Positions 7,915-19,000 of a stretch of DNA of 64,000 bases are shown here, in pieces. The notes beneath the pieces are model-generated. The model had not been told where the DNA came from and made no database searches. It worked only from the letters and a program-made list of their open reading frames with translations. Numbering within the stretch: the first letter of the stretch is position 1; each line of letters starts with the position of its first letter. The DNA comes from PFJX01 sp964393825. GTDB taxonomy: Bacteria; Pseudomonadota; Gammaproteobacteria; Burkholderiales; Thiobacillaceae. The stretch lies in contig CAYMUY010000013.1 in the NCBI GenBank assembly GCA_964393825.1, forward strand, positions 1-64,000, in the 5' to 3' direction. The position numbers and the translations under genes are program-made.

Positions 7915-9924
7915 CTATTCAGCTTCTGATGACTGAAAAACGTGCTCGATGGCATCCGCCAAGCGTTCGGCCGTGATCAGGACCAGACGCTGACCGGCAC
8001 GGGTCATGGCCATGTAAAGCTTGCGGGCGTGCTCTTCCTGGATTTGGGCATGGGCATCCTCGCTGACATCGGGGAGGCTCCCCGGCGACAGCAGATTTTC
8101 CAGCCCGACCAGAAAAACCACGCTGGCCTCCAGCCCTGTAGCCGTCTCCACATAAGCGACGCGCAGGTAATCCGGCCCATACCCCCTGGGCGGCACTTTT
8201 TTTTCCTCTTTCCGGTTCAACCACCAGACCCTGTCCGTGCCAACCCGCTTGCCGATTTCCTGGACCAACATCGACTTGTTGACCCTGTCGCCATAGATGA
8301 CCAACAGGCTCGCCAACGGCAGTTGCTCGTGCGCGAGGGCGACCTCGTTGACGACGCGGTCCACCGCATCCTGCGGGGAGTCCACGTAAACCAGGACAGG
8401 CGGCAGGCCGGCATCCATGCCATCGAAGTCGGGTTCCAGGAAATCTTCCGGATCACTCCGCGTGGCCAGCGCGAGGATATGGCTTGCCGCCTGGAGGATG
8501 GCCCGGGTGGTGCGGTAAGACTTGCGCAGTTTCTTGGTCCTGCCGGCCACATCAAGACCTACGCGCTTCCAACTCAGCCGGCTTTTCATGAATCCCTGGT
8601 TCGGATCGGCGCAAAGAAATAGCTGACTCTCGTTTTCGAGGCTCAGCTTGACTACTTGAAACCACGAGGGCGCGAAGAACTGGGCCTCATCCACCAGGAT
8701 GTGCTGATACCGCTCCAGCTTCTTATGGTCCTGAGCCAGGCAAATGTCGCGGGGCACGGCACTCCATAGCCTGAGATGGCCCTTTGCCAACGCCGCCGTT
8801 ACCGCCTCATACAAAGCCCAGACCGGGGCACGCTCCTTGGCACGCAACGCAAACCCCTGGCCAGCTCGATTTGCATCCTGGTATTGCTGCTCGCCGGTGA
8901 TGAGGGTGGCGTTGATGTAATCGAACTCCTGCACGAGCTGGGCAACGGTCGGCTTCAAGTCCGGCCATTGCGCGCGATAGTATTTGATGAGATCCGGCAC
9001 ATGGTTTGGCTTTACGGGCATTTCCGGCCCAGTTCCAAACAGATTGCGCCACTGCCGAACAGCCCAGGCATAGAAGGTGGTGATCTCAAGGTTCTCTGAA
9101 ACACCACCATAGGCGGCATGTAAACGCGCCTTGATGTCGGCGACGATGGGCGTGTTGTGGATCAACATCAGAATTCGCTGCGCTGGGAATAGCTGCGCCA
9201 GCAAGCGAGCCCGATTCAAGGCGATCAAGGTTTTTCCACTGCCGGCCACGCCGTTGACCAGACGGACGGACAAATCCTTGACGGCATCCGCCTGCTCTTG
9301 CGGCGGCTCAAGGTCCAGCTTGGTTGCCCACTCCTGCTGTACATCGAGAAAGTAGCGGTCCAGCCTGGCCGAGTTGTCCCTGTGGAAATCGCGCCGCCGT
9401 GTCGTGCATACCGCGGGTATTTCCGCCTCCGGAAAATAGCGGCCAAGCAACGATTGCTCGCCATATTCATCAAGTGGTGCCAGCAGGCGGGGTAGCAGTT
9501 TTTCTCCGATCAGGACGAACTGCTCCCTGGACAGCAGACGGATGCCGAAGCGGCTCAAATACTGCGCCGACAGGACGCGCGTTTCCTCGGGGGAGCACGA
9601 CCACATCAGCATCAGCTTTTCAAGTGTGTGGTTTGTGGGTGCGTCGATGCCGTCGAGCAGGCTGAATCGCGCAAGCAATGCCTCGAATGTGGCGCCACCC
9701 GTGACATCGAATAATTGATCGGCGTCGAGCGCGGAAAACGGGGTCTCGCATACCGCGATTGCCAACCAACCGTTGTTGGGGTGGTGGACGAAGATGTCTG
9801 GTGCCCAGTCCGATGGCTGGATGGGGCGTCGCACGGAACAGGCGTCATCGAGCGAGTTCAACACGCGCTTGATATGCAGATTCCGCCCCGAGACGCGCGG
9901 CCACTCCGGAATGAACAGGGCCAT
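7915..9924 (-). CDS. UvrD/Rep-like superfamily 1 helicase
   Basis: This 669-aa protein is the last gene of the minus-strand accessory cluster. Residues 1-200 form an N-terminal domain of unknown role with WLAIAVCETPFSALDADQL, faintly reminiscent of NERD-type nuclease domains, but I cannot confirm catalytic residues. The helicase core follows: Walker A GVAGSGKT, Walker B LVDEAQFF, motif III-like CADPNQGF, motif IV-like RKSYRTT, and motif VI KLYMAMTRAGQRL. All motifs needed for ATPase activity look intact. Its start lies 2 bases after the stop of the Upf1-like gene upstream, implying translational coupling. Confidence 0.85.
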   Translation of the reverse strand: MALFIPEWPRVSGRNLHIKRVLNSLDDACSVRRPIQPSDWAPDIFVHHPNNGWLAIAVCETPFSALDADQLFDVTGGATFEALLARFSLLDGIDAPTNHTLEKLMLMWSCSPEETRVLSAQYLSRFGIRLLSREQFVLIGEKLLPRLLAPLDEYGEQSLLGRYFPEAEIPAVCTTRRRDFHRDNSARLDRYFLDVQQEWATKLDLEPPQEQADAVKDLSVRLVNGVAGSGKTLIALNRARLLAQLFPAQRILMLIHNTPIVADIKARLHAAYGGVSENLEITTFYAWAVRQWRNLFGTGPEMPVKPNHVPDLIKYYRAQWPDLKPTVAQLVQEFDYINATLITGEQQYQDANRAGQGFALRAKERAPVWALYEAVTAALAKGHLRLWSAVPRDICLAQDHKKLERYQHILVDEAQFFAPSWFQVVKLSLENESQLFLCADPNQGFMKSRLSWKRVGLDVAGRTKKLRKSYRTTRAILQAASHILALATRSDPEDFLEPDFDGMDAGLPPVLVYVDSPQDAVDRVVNEVALAHEQLPLASLLVIYGDRVNKSMLVQEIGKRVGTDRVWWLNRKEEKKVPPRGYGPDYLRVAYVETATGLEASVVFLVGLENLLSPGSLPDVSEDAHAQIQEEHARKLYMAMTRAGQRLVLITAERLADAIEHVFQSSEAE

Positions 9925-9926
9925 CG

Positions 9927-11675
9927 CTACAACACGACCCTACGGCACTGTCCGATCATGTCCCGGTACTGCGCGGCCCACTGCCGGATGCGTTCGTCCT
10001 CGATCTCCGAAAGACTCGACACGTCCGGACCAATCACGACCAGCTTGGTCATGGCGCGGGTGATCGACACGTTCAGCCGCTCCGGCTGAAAGAAGAATTC
10101 GGCGATGACACCGAGGAATGTTGCATCACCCGTGGCCAGGGAAAGGATGATCAATTCGCGTTCCTGCCCCTGCATCCGCTCCACCGTATCCGCCACGACC
10201 TGACGTGCGGCCGCGCGCCCAAAGCGCCCCGCCAACAAATTCCGCACCACCCGGCCATGGGCGCGATATGGCGACACGATGCCGATTTCAGTTAATAGCA
10301 ACCCACCCGCTACCGCGGCTTCGCACAACTCAGCCACCAATTCGGCATCACGATAGTTGCGGGTGCGGGCGGTACGATCCCCCGTCGGAATAAACACCGC
10401 ACTGGCGGCCGGATCGAGCACATCCGCAAAGCGGGCTTCCACTTGAGCGAGCTTGAAACGCCGCTCCCGATTTGAACCCGCCGACCGCAGCTTGCCGTCG
10501 TAGTAGCTGCGGCTCGGCCAATCGGCCAGCCAACGGTTCATGCGGTAAGTCTCTTCCAGCATCACCGTGTGGTCCGCCGCCTGCGCGGTCAACCGGGCGA
10601 AGACCGAGAACGAATCCTTCGAGAGGATGGATCGAGACAGCAAAACCGGGGGCAATTGTTTCTGGTCGCCGATAAAGATGAAGCGCTTGCCCTTGCGCAT
10701 CGCCATCAAGGCCAGCGGCACCGTCACCTGGCTGGCCTCGTCGAACACGATCGTGTCGAACTCGTAGTTCTCCAGGCGGGCATTGCAGGTGGCGAACGGC
10801 GTGGCTCCCACCACATAACCGCCGTACTTCGGCCGCGCCTCCCAGTCATCCAGGCCGCCCACACAAACAATCGCATCGTCCAGCCCCCTCCGCTGGGTGT
10901 CACGACCCACCTTCACCGTGGCCACATTCTGGCCGTGAATCTTGTTCAAGGCATTGTTGATCGCCATATGGGTATGCGAAGTCATCAGAATGCGCTCGCC
11001 GCGCGCCACCATCAGCCGCGCGATCAACGCCAACACGCGGGTCTTGCCGGTGCCCGGCGGCCCCTGGACACAAGCAACCTGCTCCGCCCCATAAGCCATA
11101 CCTACCGCCCGCGCCTGAAGAACGTTGCAGCCCTCGGCACGGGCAAACCCCTCCGCGTCCATCACATCACGGTCGTCGAAACCAATCTCCAGCGCACCGG
11201 ACAGCAAGGGCAACACCACATCCTGACCAATCCGCGAAGTCGCGATTTCTTCCAGCGCGCGTTCGTAGTACGAGGTGAGATCGATCGAATCGGGATCGGC
11301 ATAACACGGGCCGCCGGCATATTCATCCCATACGGCGACGGCGCGATTGCCGCGCAACAGCCAGCGCTCCTCCTCCTCGCGCTCGAAGGCCAACTGGCGG
11401 CAATACGGCTGATCCAGCGGGCTCCCACCGTGGAGATAAAGCAAATCGCCCTCGCGAAAGCGCGACTCGCTGTCATCCGGATATGCCCACAAGGTCTGTG
11501 CCTCCTCACCTCGTTCGAGGTGAGAAAACCCTTGGCACCAGCCTTGTTCCAGCTTTTCCGCGAGTGGGCGCTGCCAAATATCCAGAAGCTTCTGATTGCC
11601 GGCGGTCTGTTCGTCGTGGATGAAGGAAAGGAGGGTTGATAGCAGGGAGTTGGTGGACTGGTTTGACTCAGTCAT
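9927..11675 (-). CDS. Upf1/DNA2-like superfamily 1 helicase
   Basis: This 582-aa AAA_11/AAA_12-type helicase has Walker A QGPPGTGKTR (about 225), a DEASQVTVPLA Walker B, the GDQKQLPPVLL motif III, LEETYRMNRWL, VERMQGQERELII (motif V) and RLNVSITRAMTKLVVIG (motif VI). The N-terminal 200 residues are a family-specific region that may bind nucleic acid. It is coupled (2-base gap) to the UvrD-like helicase downstream and follows the AlbA_2 gene after about 100 bases. Helicase pairs like this recur in bacterial defence islands; the specific system is unidentified. Confidence 0.85.
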   Translation of the reverse strand: MTESNQSTNSLLSTLLSFIHDEQTAGNQKLLDIWQRPLAEKLEQGWCQGFSHLERGEEAQTLWAYPDDSESRFREGDLLYLHGGSPLDQPYCRQLAFEREEEERWLLRGNRAVAVWDEYAGGPCYADPDSIDLTSYYERALEEIATSRIGQDVVLPLLSGALEIGFDDRDVMDAEGFARAEGCNVLQARAVGMAYGAEQVACVQGPPGTGKTRVLALIARLMVARGERILMTSHTHMAINNALNKIHGQNVATVKVGRDTQRRGLDDAIVCVGGLDDWEARPKYGGYVVGATPFATCNARLENYEFDTIVFDEASQVTVPLALMAMRKGKRFIFIGDQKQLPPVLLSRSILSKDSFSVFARLTAQAADHTVMLEETYRMNRWLADWPSRSYYDGKLRSAGSNRERRFKLAQVEARFADVLDPAASAVFIPTGDRTARTRNYRDAELVAELCEAAVAGGLLLTEIGIVSPYRAHGRVVRNLLAGRFGRAAARQVVADTVERMQGQERELIILSLATGDATFLGVIAEFFFQPERLNVSITRAMTKLVVIGPDVSSLSEIEDERIRQWAAQYRDMIGQCRRVVL

Positions 11676-11777
11676 TGATTCGATACCTCATTGTTCTGAT
11701 TTCTTTTTATGAAATTACCCGAATGGCGCCTTCCCGGAGCCCTCGCCCAGCATCAAGTCATCCACCGTCGATAAGCA

Positions 11778-13031
11778 TCAAATTTGAGCCGCCGGAATCA
11801 CCAGCAGCAATTCCGACTCGTCGAGCAGGCGATAGCTTGGGCGTTTTCCGGACAGTCGTTCGCTGCGATCCAGGATGATGCGCACGCCTTCACCGCGTTT
11901 ATCCATCATGGCGCCGCGATCCGTGAAATCACGATCACCGCCCTGAACCGGACACTTGGCAAGCAGGCTGGTGATGGCCTCGTTCCTCGCTGCCTGGCGG
12001 TACGGCAGGCTCTCGACAGTCATCGTGTTCGGAATGGCACCAGGCGAGTAGAGCTCCAGCCGATCAGCAAACAGCCGCAACCGAATCTTGGCCCCATGAA
12101 TGGCATAGTCGCGGTGGGCGACGGCATTGACCAAGGCTTCGAAGACGGCGGTCAGATCGAATTGCGGCAGATCGTGCCGGCCCTCATGCTTGCTGGCCTG
12201 GACGCGCATGTTCTTTTTCACGAAGTGGCAGGCCGCCAGCACCTGTTGGTCCAGGGGGCCGGAGATATCCTGGGCGTCGAGCTGGTAAGCCTCATTCCCT
12301 TGCGGAAGCACATCTGTGCCGCGATAGGCAACCGCCTGGATGAATGCATTGGGCAGCCAACGCCGTGGATCGGCACTAGCCAGCAACACGCCGGCAACCG
12401 TAGGCCGCAATATGCCATCAGTATCCGTCCGGGCCATGGCAAGTTTGTCGAGTAGGACTTCACGGCTGTCACTTGTCCTGGGGCTGGCGAAGCGTTGCCA
12501 GAGCGGAGCCGACAATTCGTCAAGCGTGGCACCGGGCACGGATTGCTCATCGAAACGGATGATGCGAGCCTGGCTGCGTTGCTGGAACAGTCGAGCCAGA
12601 TAGTCGGGGCTCATCTCGCGCTTCGCGCTGCCGATACGATGCAGGTAACCGCCCGGGCTCTTATGCACGAACAGGCTGCGTGGTATCTCAATCTTCATGA
12701 TCGGCAGCATTTCTCCCGTACTGCTCGGCAGATTCAAACGCTCGATCACGGGCATCAACGACGGCGTCACGCTCGATACACACAGCTCGCGGATGAAGTC
12801 TTCCACCATGTCCAACCTGTCGAGAGGAATACCCAGCACCTCCCGGCGGTCGTCAACGCCCAGTACGCACACGCCGCCGCGACCATTGGCGAATGCGCCC
12901 AGTTCGTCGGCTAACGAGTCCCGATGTGGCGCGGTCACCCGATTACCGGCGAAGCGCACTTCCTTCAGTTCAAGAAAGGAATCCTCGCCCAGGCGAATTT
13001 TTTCAAGCAATTCAGCGGGGGTATCGAACAT
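11778..13031 (-). CDS. AlbA_2 (Schlafen-type) and GHKL ATP-binding protein
   Basis: This 417-aa protein has an AlbA_2 domain at about residues 8-130 (FLELKEVRF, ELGAFANGRGG, LGVDD), a putative nucleic-acid-binding or nuclease fold. A C-terminal HATPase_c_4-type region has the N-box-like FEALVNAVAHRDY and RLELYSPG. Databases often call these divergent AAA-4 or RecG-like transcriptional regulators, which is misleading. The start follows the TrlF-like stop by 2 bases, so the pair is probably co-translated. An effector or a regulatory role is possible; the sequence does not decide. Confidence 0.8.
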   Translation of the reverse strand: MFDTPAELLEKIRLGEDSFLELKEVRFAGNRVTAPHRDSLADELGAFANGRGGVCVLGVDDRREVLGIPLDRLDMVEDFIRELCVSSVTPSLMPVIERLNLPSSTGEMLPIMKIEIPRSLFVHKSPGGYLHRIGSAKREMSPDYLARLFQQRSQARIIRFDEQSVPGATLDELSAPLWQRFASPRTSDSREVLLDKLAMARTDTDGILRPTVAGVLLASADPRRWLPNAFIQAVAYRGTDVLPQGNEAYQLDAQDISGPLDQQVLAACHFVKKNMRVQASKHEGRHDLPQFDLTAVFEALVNAVAHRDYAIHGAKIRLRLFADRLELYSPGAIPNTMTVESLPYRQAARNEAITSLLAKCPVQGGDRDFTDRGAMMDKRGEGVRIILDRSERLSGKRPSYRLLDESELLLVIPAAQI

Positions 13032-13033
13032 GG

Positions 13034-15892
13034 TTATATCTCTCTACCCAGTCGTTGGTATCGGCGTTCAAAAGCAACCTTGCCCCCCTCCATCACCTTG
13101 CATACCTCGTCGCGCACGGACTGGTCCTGTAGTGAGCCGCTTTCGTCTGCTTTGATGTGGCACTGGTGGTTGAAATCGAAGACATAGATCATTTCCGCGT
13201 CGCCATTCACCACGATGTTCGGATTGTGGGTAACGACGATGAGCTGGCGGCGCTGCTTGTTGGCGCGTATCTGCTGCACGATCAGGTCGTAGATCAAATG
13301 GTTGTCCAAGTCGTCCTCGGGCTGATCGAGCACCAGGGGTTCATCCCCATGGGCAAGCAGGAAAGCCAGCATGGCGGCGGCCCGCTGCCCCGCCGACGCC
13401 TGGCTGATGGATTGAAAATCACGGCTATCGCCCTTGCGGCTGTAGTTCACCCGCAAACCATCCTCCGGGAACCAGCAGAGGATGTGGTCGATGAATTCCG
13501 GCCGTTTCACAGCTTCGCTGGATAAGTATCTGTTGAACCAGCCGCCGAAATCACCAGAGCCTCGGCAAGCATTCACCAAGCGTTGATGAAGCTTTGTTAG
13601 GTCTTTTTCAAATTGGGGCGTATCGGGCTGGTCCGGGTTCTCGACCAGTTCGACAGCCCGCAACATATCCGCGATCAACCCTTTGTCCAGCGTACCGTCT
13701 CGCGCCTCTACAAAAATGTCATCGCTGTATTTGTCCAGCGTACCCAACATGTCACGCAATGACCGCTCGATGGTTTCGGCATCACGGCCATAAGGAATCA
13801 GGCCGATCCGCACGAAACGATTGTCCGCCAGGGTTTGCCGCAAGAATTCCGCACGCGTTGTACTGATGGCGCGGCGCGCTTGCCAGACATGTTCAAGTTG
13901 CGCCTTCGCCTGCTGTTTCAGAGCATCGAACTGCGCTTGTAGCGCATCCAGCCGTTTTGACTCGGCATCCAGCCGCTGTCGCTCTTGCACCAGCCGGCCG
14001 TATTCGCTCGGATCATTGACGCCCTGCGCCTGCAAATCGGTCTTCAGGGCGTCATAAGCCACCTTGGCCTGATTGACCTTATCCAGCCAGGCGCTTTGCG
14101 CATGCTGCGTTGTTATTTCCGCACATTGCCTGGCAAGCCCGTTGGCGGCCTCCACGACCTGGGCACGGGCTTGAGCGATGGCTTGCGCCAGCCCCGCCGC
14201 CGTCGCCAAGGCCTCGGCATCATCTCCTGGAGCGAACAGACCATCCGGCAAGTCTTCCGCAATCAATTCCTCCGCCAACGCACGAAGTTGATCGACCCGT
14301 TCCGATGCGTTGTCGAACTGCCGGTCCAATTCGCGGCTTTGCCGAGTGCAGCGTTGATAGGCCTTGAGCACCTCCGCATGGTGTGCCTCCTCGAATCGGG
14401 CCAGCTTGCGCTGGACGTCCTGCAAGCCAAGGTTATTCGCCTCGCGTCCCTTGAGCTTGCCCTCCAACTCCCGGAATCTGGCGCGGGTGGCGAAAAAACC
14501 GCGCTTTGCTTCTTCGAGCGCGGCTTGCGCGCTGTCTGTATCGGCCGCCTCGTCGATCACCTTCAACAAGGCCCGCTGGCTGTCACCTGCCAGCGCGGCG
14601 ATCTGGCCCTGGCTGAACAAGCGCACCGGAAAGCGTTGGCTGTTGATCGCCTGGCTGTCGGAGGGCCGGAAACCTGCGACGGCCTCATCCCACTCCTCGA
14701 CAGCCGGGCCTTGCCCATCCTGACGCCAATTCAGGCGATGGCGGACGCCATCCCGGCTCAATGTCAGGGTGATTTTCGTGTCGGCGCGGAGACCACCCTT
14801 ATCCTTGTCCTTACCTCCGCTGGCGATCTTGTTGAAACGGTCGAAGGTTTCACCCGCTTCGCTGCTGGGTTCCAGTTCCTTCTCACGCCCATAAACCAGC
14901 CGCAAGGCATGGACGACGGTGGATTTGCCCGTGCCGCGCCCGCCCACCAAGGCATTGAAGTAGGGGTTGAATTCCAGACGCGCTGGGTGTGTGCCACGCC
15001 CCATCCACCGCGCGTTGGCGATCTCGATGGACTCGATAAAATGCTCGGGTTTTTTGAACGGCGAGAGTGGCTCGGTATCGTCGCCACGGCGAACCGACAC
15101 TCCTTGCCCATCCAGCAAAGCCAGCCGCAATCCCTCCAATGAAGGGCTCGCCATCTTGATCCAGGTGAAGCGGGAACCAGGGATGTTCTGCCCCTGGAAG
15201 CTGTGGCAATCACTGCCAAGCACTCGCGCCAAATGCAGTCTCATTTCATCGAACAGACTCGGGGGGGGTGACGCCCGGTCGCACCATTCCATTGCCAGCA
15301 CACCCGGTACATCCAGAACTTGTCTGACCGTATTGGCGTCGCGGCGACTCTGGCGGGTGCCTGGCTCGACTTCCAACAACCCTTTCGCCTGATCGGCGTG
15401 GGCTGGAATCGCAATTCCGCCAGCGGCAAGTACTTCCTCGACCACCTTGGCGGCGCCTTCCCGCGTCACGCCGTTGCTATCACCTTCGGTTCCGTCATAT
15501 CGGACCACCGCCAGCAAATCGCTGATGGTCCGGCCTATGGCGGTTGGATCGAAAAGGGCAAGCAGATGAAACCCTCCCTGGACGGAGATCTCAACACCGG
15601 GAAACAAATGAAGTTCCCGAAAGCCCGCTGGTGGTGCACCTGAGTCGGTTAGCCGTTTCATTCCCGCATAAGCGTCTTTCAGCTTGTCGACCCAGGCGCC
15701 GCTGTTGTGATCGGTAATCGCGACACAATCGATTTCTGCTGCCATGTACTTGAGCAGCCAGGCCTCGGGGGTCAATTCATCTGGCGTACCCAACGCGTGT
15801 TGCCAAGCCGCCGTGTCCTTGGAGGCCGCTGTGTGCGTATGGAAGTCGAATTTCCACCAACGGGCGCCGGGATAGGGCCATTCGTTATTCAT
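13034..15892 (-). CDS. PHP-domain SMC-like ATPase (TrlF/Ppl-like)
   Basis: This 952-aa protein begins with a PHP phosphoesterase domain whose metal ligands are visible: FHTHTAASKD, AITDHNSG, FPGVEISV, IPAHADQ and LGSDCHSF. An SMC/ABC-type ATPase follows: Walker A VGGRGTGKSTVV (about 320), a long Glu/Gln/Ala-rich coiled-coil region (about 480-690), then the signature-like SQASAGQRAAAML and Walker B LVLDQPEDD. PHP-ATPases of this build have been reported as single-gene phage defence (ppl) and are named TrlF-like in databases. The architecture is intact. A 131-bp gap upstream (15893-16023) could hold its own promoter. Confidence 0.85.
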   Translation of the reverse strand: MNNEWPYPGARWWKFDFHTHTAASKDTAAWQHALGTPDELTPEAWLLKYMAAEIDCVAITDHNSGAWVDKLKDAYAGMKRLTDSGAPPAGFRELHLFPGVEISVQGGFHLLALFDPTAIGRTISDLLAVVRYDGTEGDSNGVTREGAAKVVEEVLAAGGIAIPAHADQAKGLLEVEPGTRQSRRDANTVRQVLDVPGVLAMEWCDRASPPPSLFDEMRLHLARVLGSDCHSFQGQNIPGSRFTWIKMASPSLEGLRLALLDGQGVSVRRGDDTEPLSPFKKPEHFIESIEIANARWMGRGTHPARLEFNPYFNALVGGRGTGKSTVVHALRLVYGREKELEPSSEAGETFDRFNKIASGGKDKDKGGLRADTKITLTLSRDGVRHRLNWRQDGQGPAVEEWDEAVAGFRPSDSQAINSQRFPVRLFSQGQIAALAGDSQRALLKVIDEAADTDSAQAALEEAKRGFFATRARFRELEGKLKGREANNLGLQDVQRKLARFEEAHHAEVLKAYQRCTRQSRELDRQFDNASERVDQLRALAEELIAEDLPDGLFAPGDDAEALATAAGLAQAIAQARAQVVEAANGLARQCAEITTQHAQSAWLDKVNQAKVAYDALKTDLQAQGVNDPSEYGRLVQERQRLDAESKRLDALQAQFDALKQQAKAQLEHVWQARRAISTTRAEFLRQTLADNRFVRIGLIPYGRDAETIERSLRDMLGTLDKYSDDIFVEARDGTLDKGLIADMLRAVELVENPDQPDTPQFEKDLTKLHQRLVNACRGSGDFGGWFNRYLSSEAVKRPEFIDHILCWFPEDGLRVNYSRKGDSRDFQSISQASAGQRAAAMLAFLLAHGDEPLVLDQPEDDLDNHLIYDLIVQQIRANKQRRQLIVVTHNPNIVVNGDAEMIYVFDFNHQCHIKADESGSLQDQSVRDEVCKVMEGGKVAFERRYQRLGREI

Positions 15893-16023
15893 TGGATTTC
15901 CTTCTGAGCGACACCATTGTTTAACTACGCCCGATTATCCACTTTGAAGCAATCGCTTGGCCGGCCGGCGTGCTCCGTGCCTATTTCATCTTCTCGTCAC
16001 AAGCCGGCCGACAGAAGGCAAGC

Positions 16024-19000
16024 CTAACCCCCTGACGCCTCTCGTACCGCCTTCTCGATCCTTCCCCGACTCACCGCCCTGAGACTGTGCAGCCCCAGTT
16101 CCCGCGCGATGGCGACGATGGCGGTTTCACCTTCCTTGCCGCCGGCGAGCACTTCCCGCGCCAGGGCGGCCAGTTCCGGCAGGCAGATTTCATCCACCGC
16201 CCTGGCGGCGGCATCGGCTGCTCGGCGGAACGCTAGCGGTGCTTCGGGGCCGCGCTCGTTGGGCCAGTAGAAGGTGCCGACTTCTTCCTCGGTGATGCGA
16301 TGCGCCTTGGCGGCCAGGGTTTCGAGTCGTTCGCGGATGCGCGAGCCGGTTCTCTGGAAGCCATGCGCGCGGGCGATGCGGCGGGAGAGCATGGCGTCCA
16401 GCACCGGGCCTTCGATTTCGACGACGTGGGCAATCATCCGGGCCAGCACGGCATCGTAGGCGGAATCGTGGAAGGCTTCCGGATCGACGGCTTCCACCAC
16501 GCTGGCCGGGTCGGCTTCCGTGTACATCGCTGTGCCCGGTGTTTCGCCGGCACGCCTAACGTACACCTCGGTGGTAACTGGCGCTTCGTCCTCGCGCGCC
16601 ATAGCGGGCACGCTTCCGGACGCCGATTTTTCTTCGGTCTTGGCGATCCCCGCCACCGCTTCGGCACGTTGGGCTCGGCTGGTTTCGAGTAGCGCGCGCA
16701 ACCTGGTATCGAGCTTCTCCAGCGTGCCTTGCGGGTCGATCCACCAGTCGGTGGACCAGACGCGCAGGATTTCCCAGCCGAGACCGCGCAGGACCTGTTC
16801 GCGCAGTTGGTCGCGGTCGCGAGCGGTGGCGGAGCGGTGGTAGGTGGCGCCGTCGCATTCGATGCCGGTGAGGTAGGCGCCGGGTGCGTCGGGGTGGACC
16901 ACGGCGAGATCGATGCGGAAGGCGGAAGCGCCGACCTGGGTGTGCAGTTGCCAGCCTTTTTCGGCGAGGGAGGCGGCCACGGCTTCCTCGAACGGGCTTT
17001 CAAAATCGCCCCGACTGCCGTGGGTCGATTCCGCCAGAGCGCGGGCGCCGCGTTCGGCGAATTCGAGGAAAAGCTTGAGGTCGCGCACGCCGATGGCCTG
17101 GGTGCGGGCAAGGTCCATCTGTTCGGGCCTGAGGCTGGTGAACACGCGCAGTTCCTGGCGGGCGCGGGTGATGGCGACGTTGAGGCGCCGTTCGCCACCG
17201 GCGCGGTTCATCGGGCCGAAGTTCATGGAGAGGGCGCCGTGCGGGTCCGGGCCGTAGGTGATGGAGAAGTACATGATGTCGCGTTCGTCGCCCTGGACGC
17301 TTTCCAGGTTTTTGACGAACACGGGCTCCAGTTCCATTTCCGCGAAGTGGGGCTCGATGGACGGGTCCTGGCGCCGCGCTTCGTCCAGTAGGTCTTCGAT
17401 GAGCGTCTGCTGTTCGGTGTTGAAGGTAACCACGCCGATGGTCAGCTTCGATTCACGGAAGCCGGGCGATTTCAGCCGGGCGACCAGATCCGCGACCAGC
17501 GCTCGGGCTTCCGGTTTGTTGATGCGCGCGCCGCCTTTCTCGTAGACGCCGTCGACGTGGTGGAAGCTGACCGCGCGGTCTTCGGTCACCGGGGACGGGA
17601 AGGTCACCAGGCCGCCGCCGTAGTAGCGGTGGTTGGAGAAGGCGATCAGGCTTTCGTGGCGGCTGCGGTAGTGCCAGGCCAGGTTCATGGTCGGCAGGCT
17701 GGCGCCCAGGCATTCGTCGAGGATGCTTTCCAGGTCGCCTTCCACGTCTTCATCGTCCAGGTCCGATTCGGCGCGGTCGAAGAAGTTGGTGGGCGGCAAC
17801 TGCTTCGGGTCGCCGACCATGACCACCTGTTTGCCCCGCGCGATGGCGCCCACCGCGTCCCAGACCGGAATCTGCGAGGCTTCGTCGAAGACGACCAGGT
17901 CGAAACGGGTGGCATCGGCGGCCAGGTATTGGGCAATCGACAAGGGGCTCATGAGCAGACAGGGGGTGAGGCTGGTCAGCGCAGTGGGGATGCCGGCCAT
18001 CAGTTCGCGCAGCGGCATGTGCCGCTTCTTCTTGTTCATCTCGTGGCGCAGGATGCCCCACTCGGAGTTGCGGGCGACACCATCCTGCTTCGGCAACCCG
18101 GCACAGAGGTTGGCGCGAACCCAGGCCCGGGTCAGTTCGGTGAAACGCTGATCCAGCGCGCGGAAGTCGGCGATGCGCTTCTCGTGTTCCGCCGAGACGA
18201 AGGTGCGGATGGCCGCCTCCTCGTCAACCACGGCGTTCAACCACCAGCGGCTGTAGAGGGTTTCAAACGCATGACGCACCGTGCCCGAGGTGATGACGTT
18301 TTGTTCGATGCCGGTCACCAGGGGAGTCAATCCAAGCGCGACCGCCTGATCGCGGACTTTGCGCCAGGCGCACCAGGCATGCAGCCGATTTTCCGAGTGG
18401 ACGATGGCGGCGCAGCGGTCGCCGAGTTCATCGAGTGTCCCCTCCACGAAGTCGACTGTGCCGGCATCCGAGAAATGCCCAGCCGTGGCCAGGCGGTCGA
18501 GGGCCGGTTGCAGCCCCCCCCAGGCGGCGAGATAGGTCTCGCCCGCCCCAGCGATGGCGCCGCCGGGTTCCAACAACGCATTGCCATCGCCGATGAACCG
18601 CTCCAACGGCGTCTTGATGGCCGTGATGGTCTCGGGCGCGGCGGCGAAGTTGGCCATGACGGCGGCGATGGATGCCTGGAATTTCAAGGCTTTGTCCACT
18701 TCGTCGACGCGCGTCTTCAGCCCGTTCCAGAGACCCGCCGTGATGTCGCGCAGATCATCAAAGGCGGCGAGCTGTTTTTCTACCGCCGCGCGCTGGCGCA
18801 GGCGCTGGCAATCCGCCTGCATGGGCGCGCCACAGTCGCCGCCGGCCACGGCCGCGTGGTCGCCGGGAAGCGTTCCCGATTCCCGAGTACCGGAGAGCGC
18901 CGCCTGGAAGCGTAATGCCGCATCCATACGTTCCGTGTGGGTGGATAGCCCGCCCCAAAACCCGGAAGTGGTGGCGCCAAGCGGTGTCAGCTTGCTCAAT

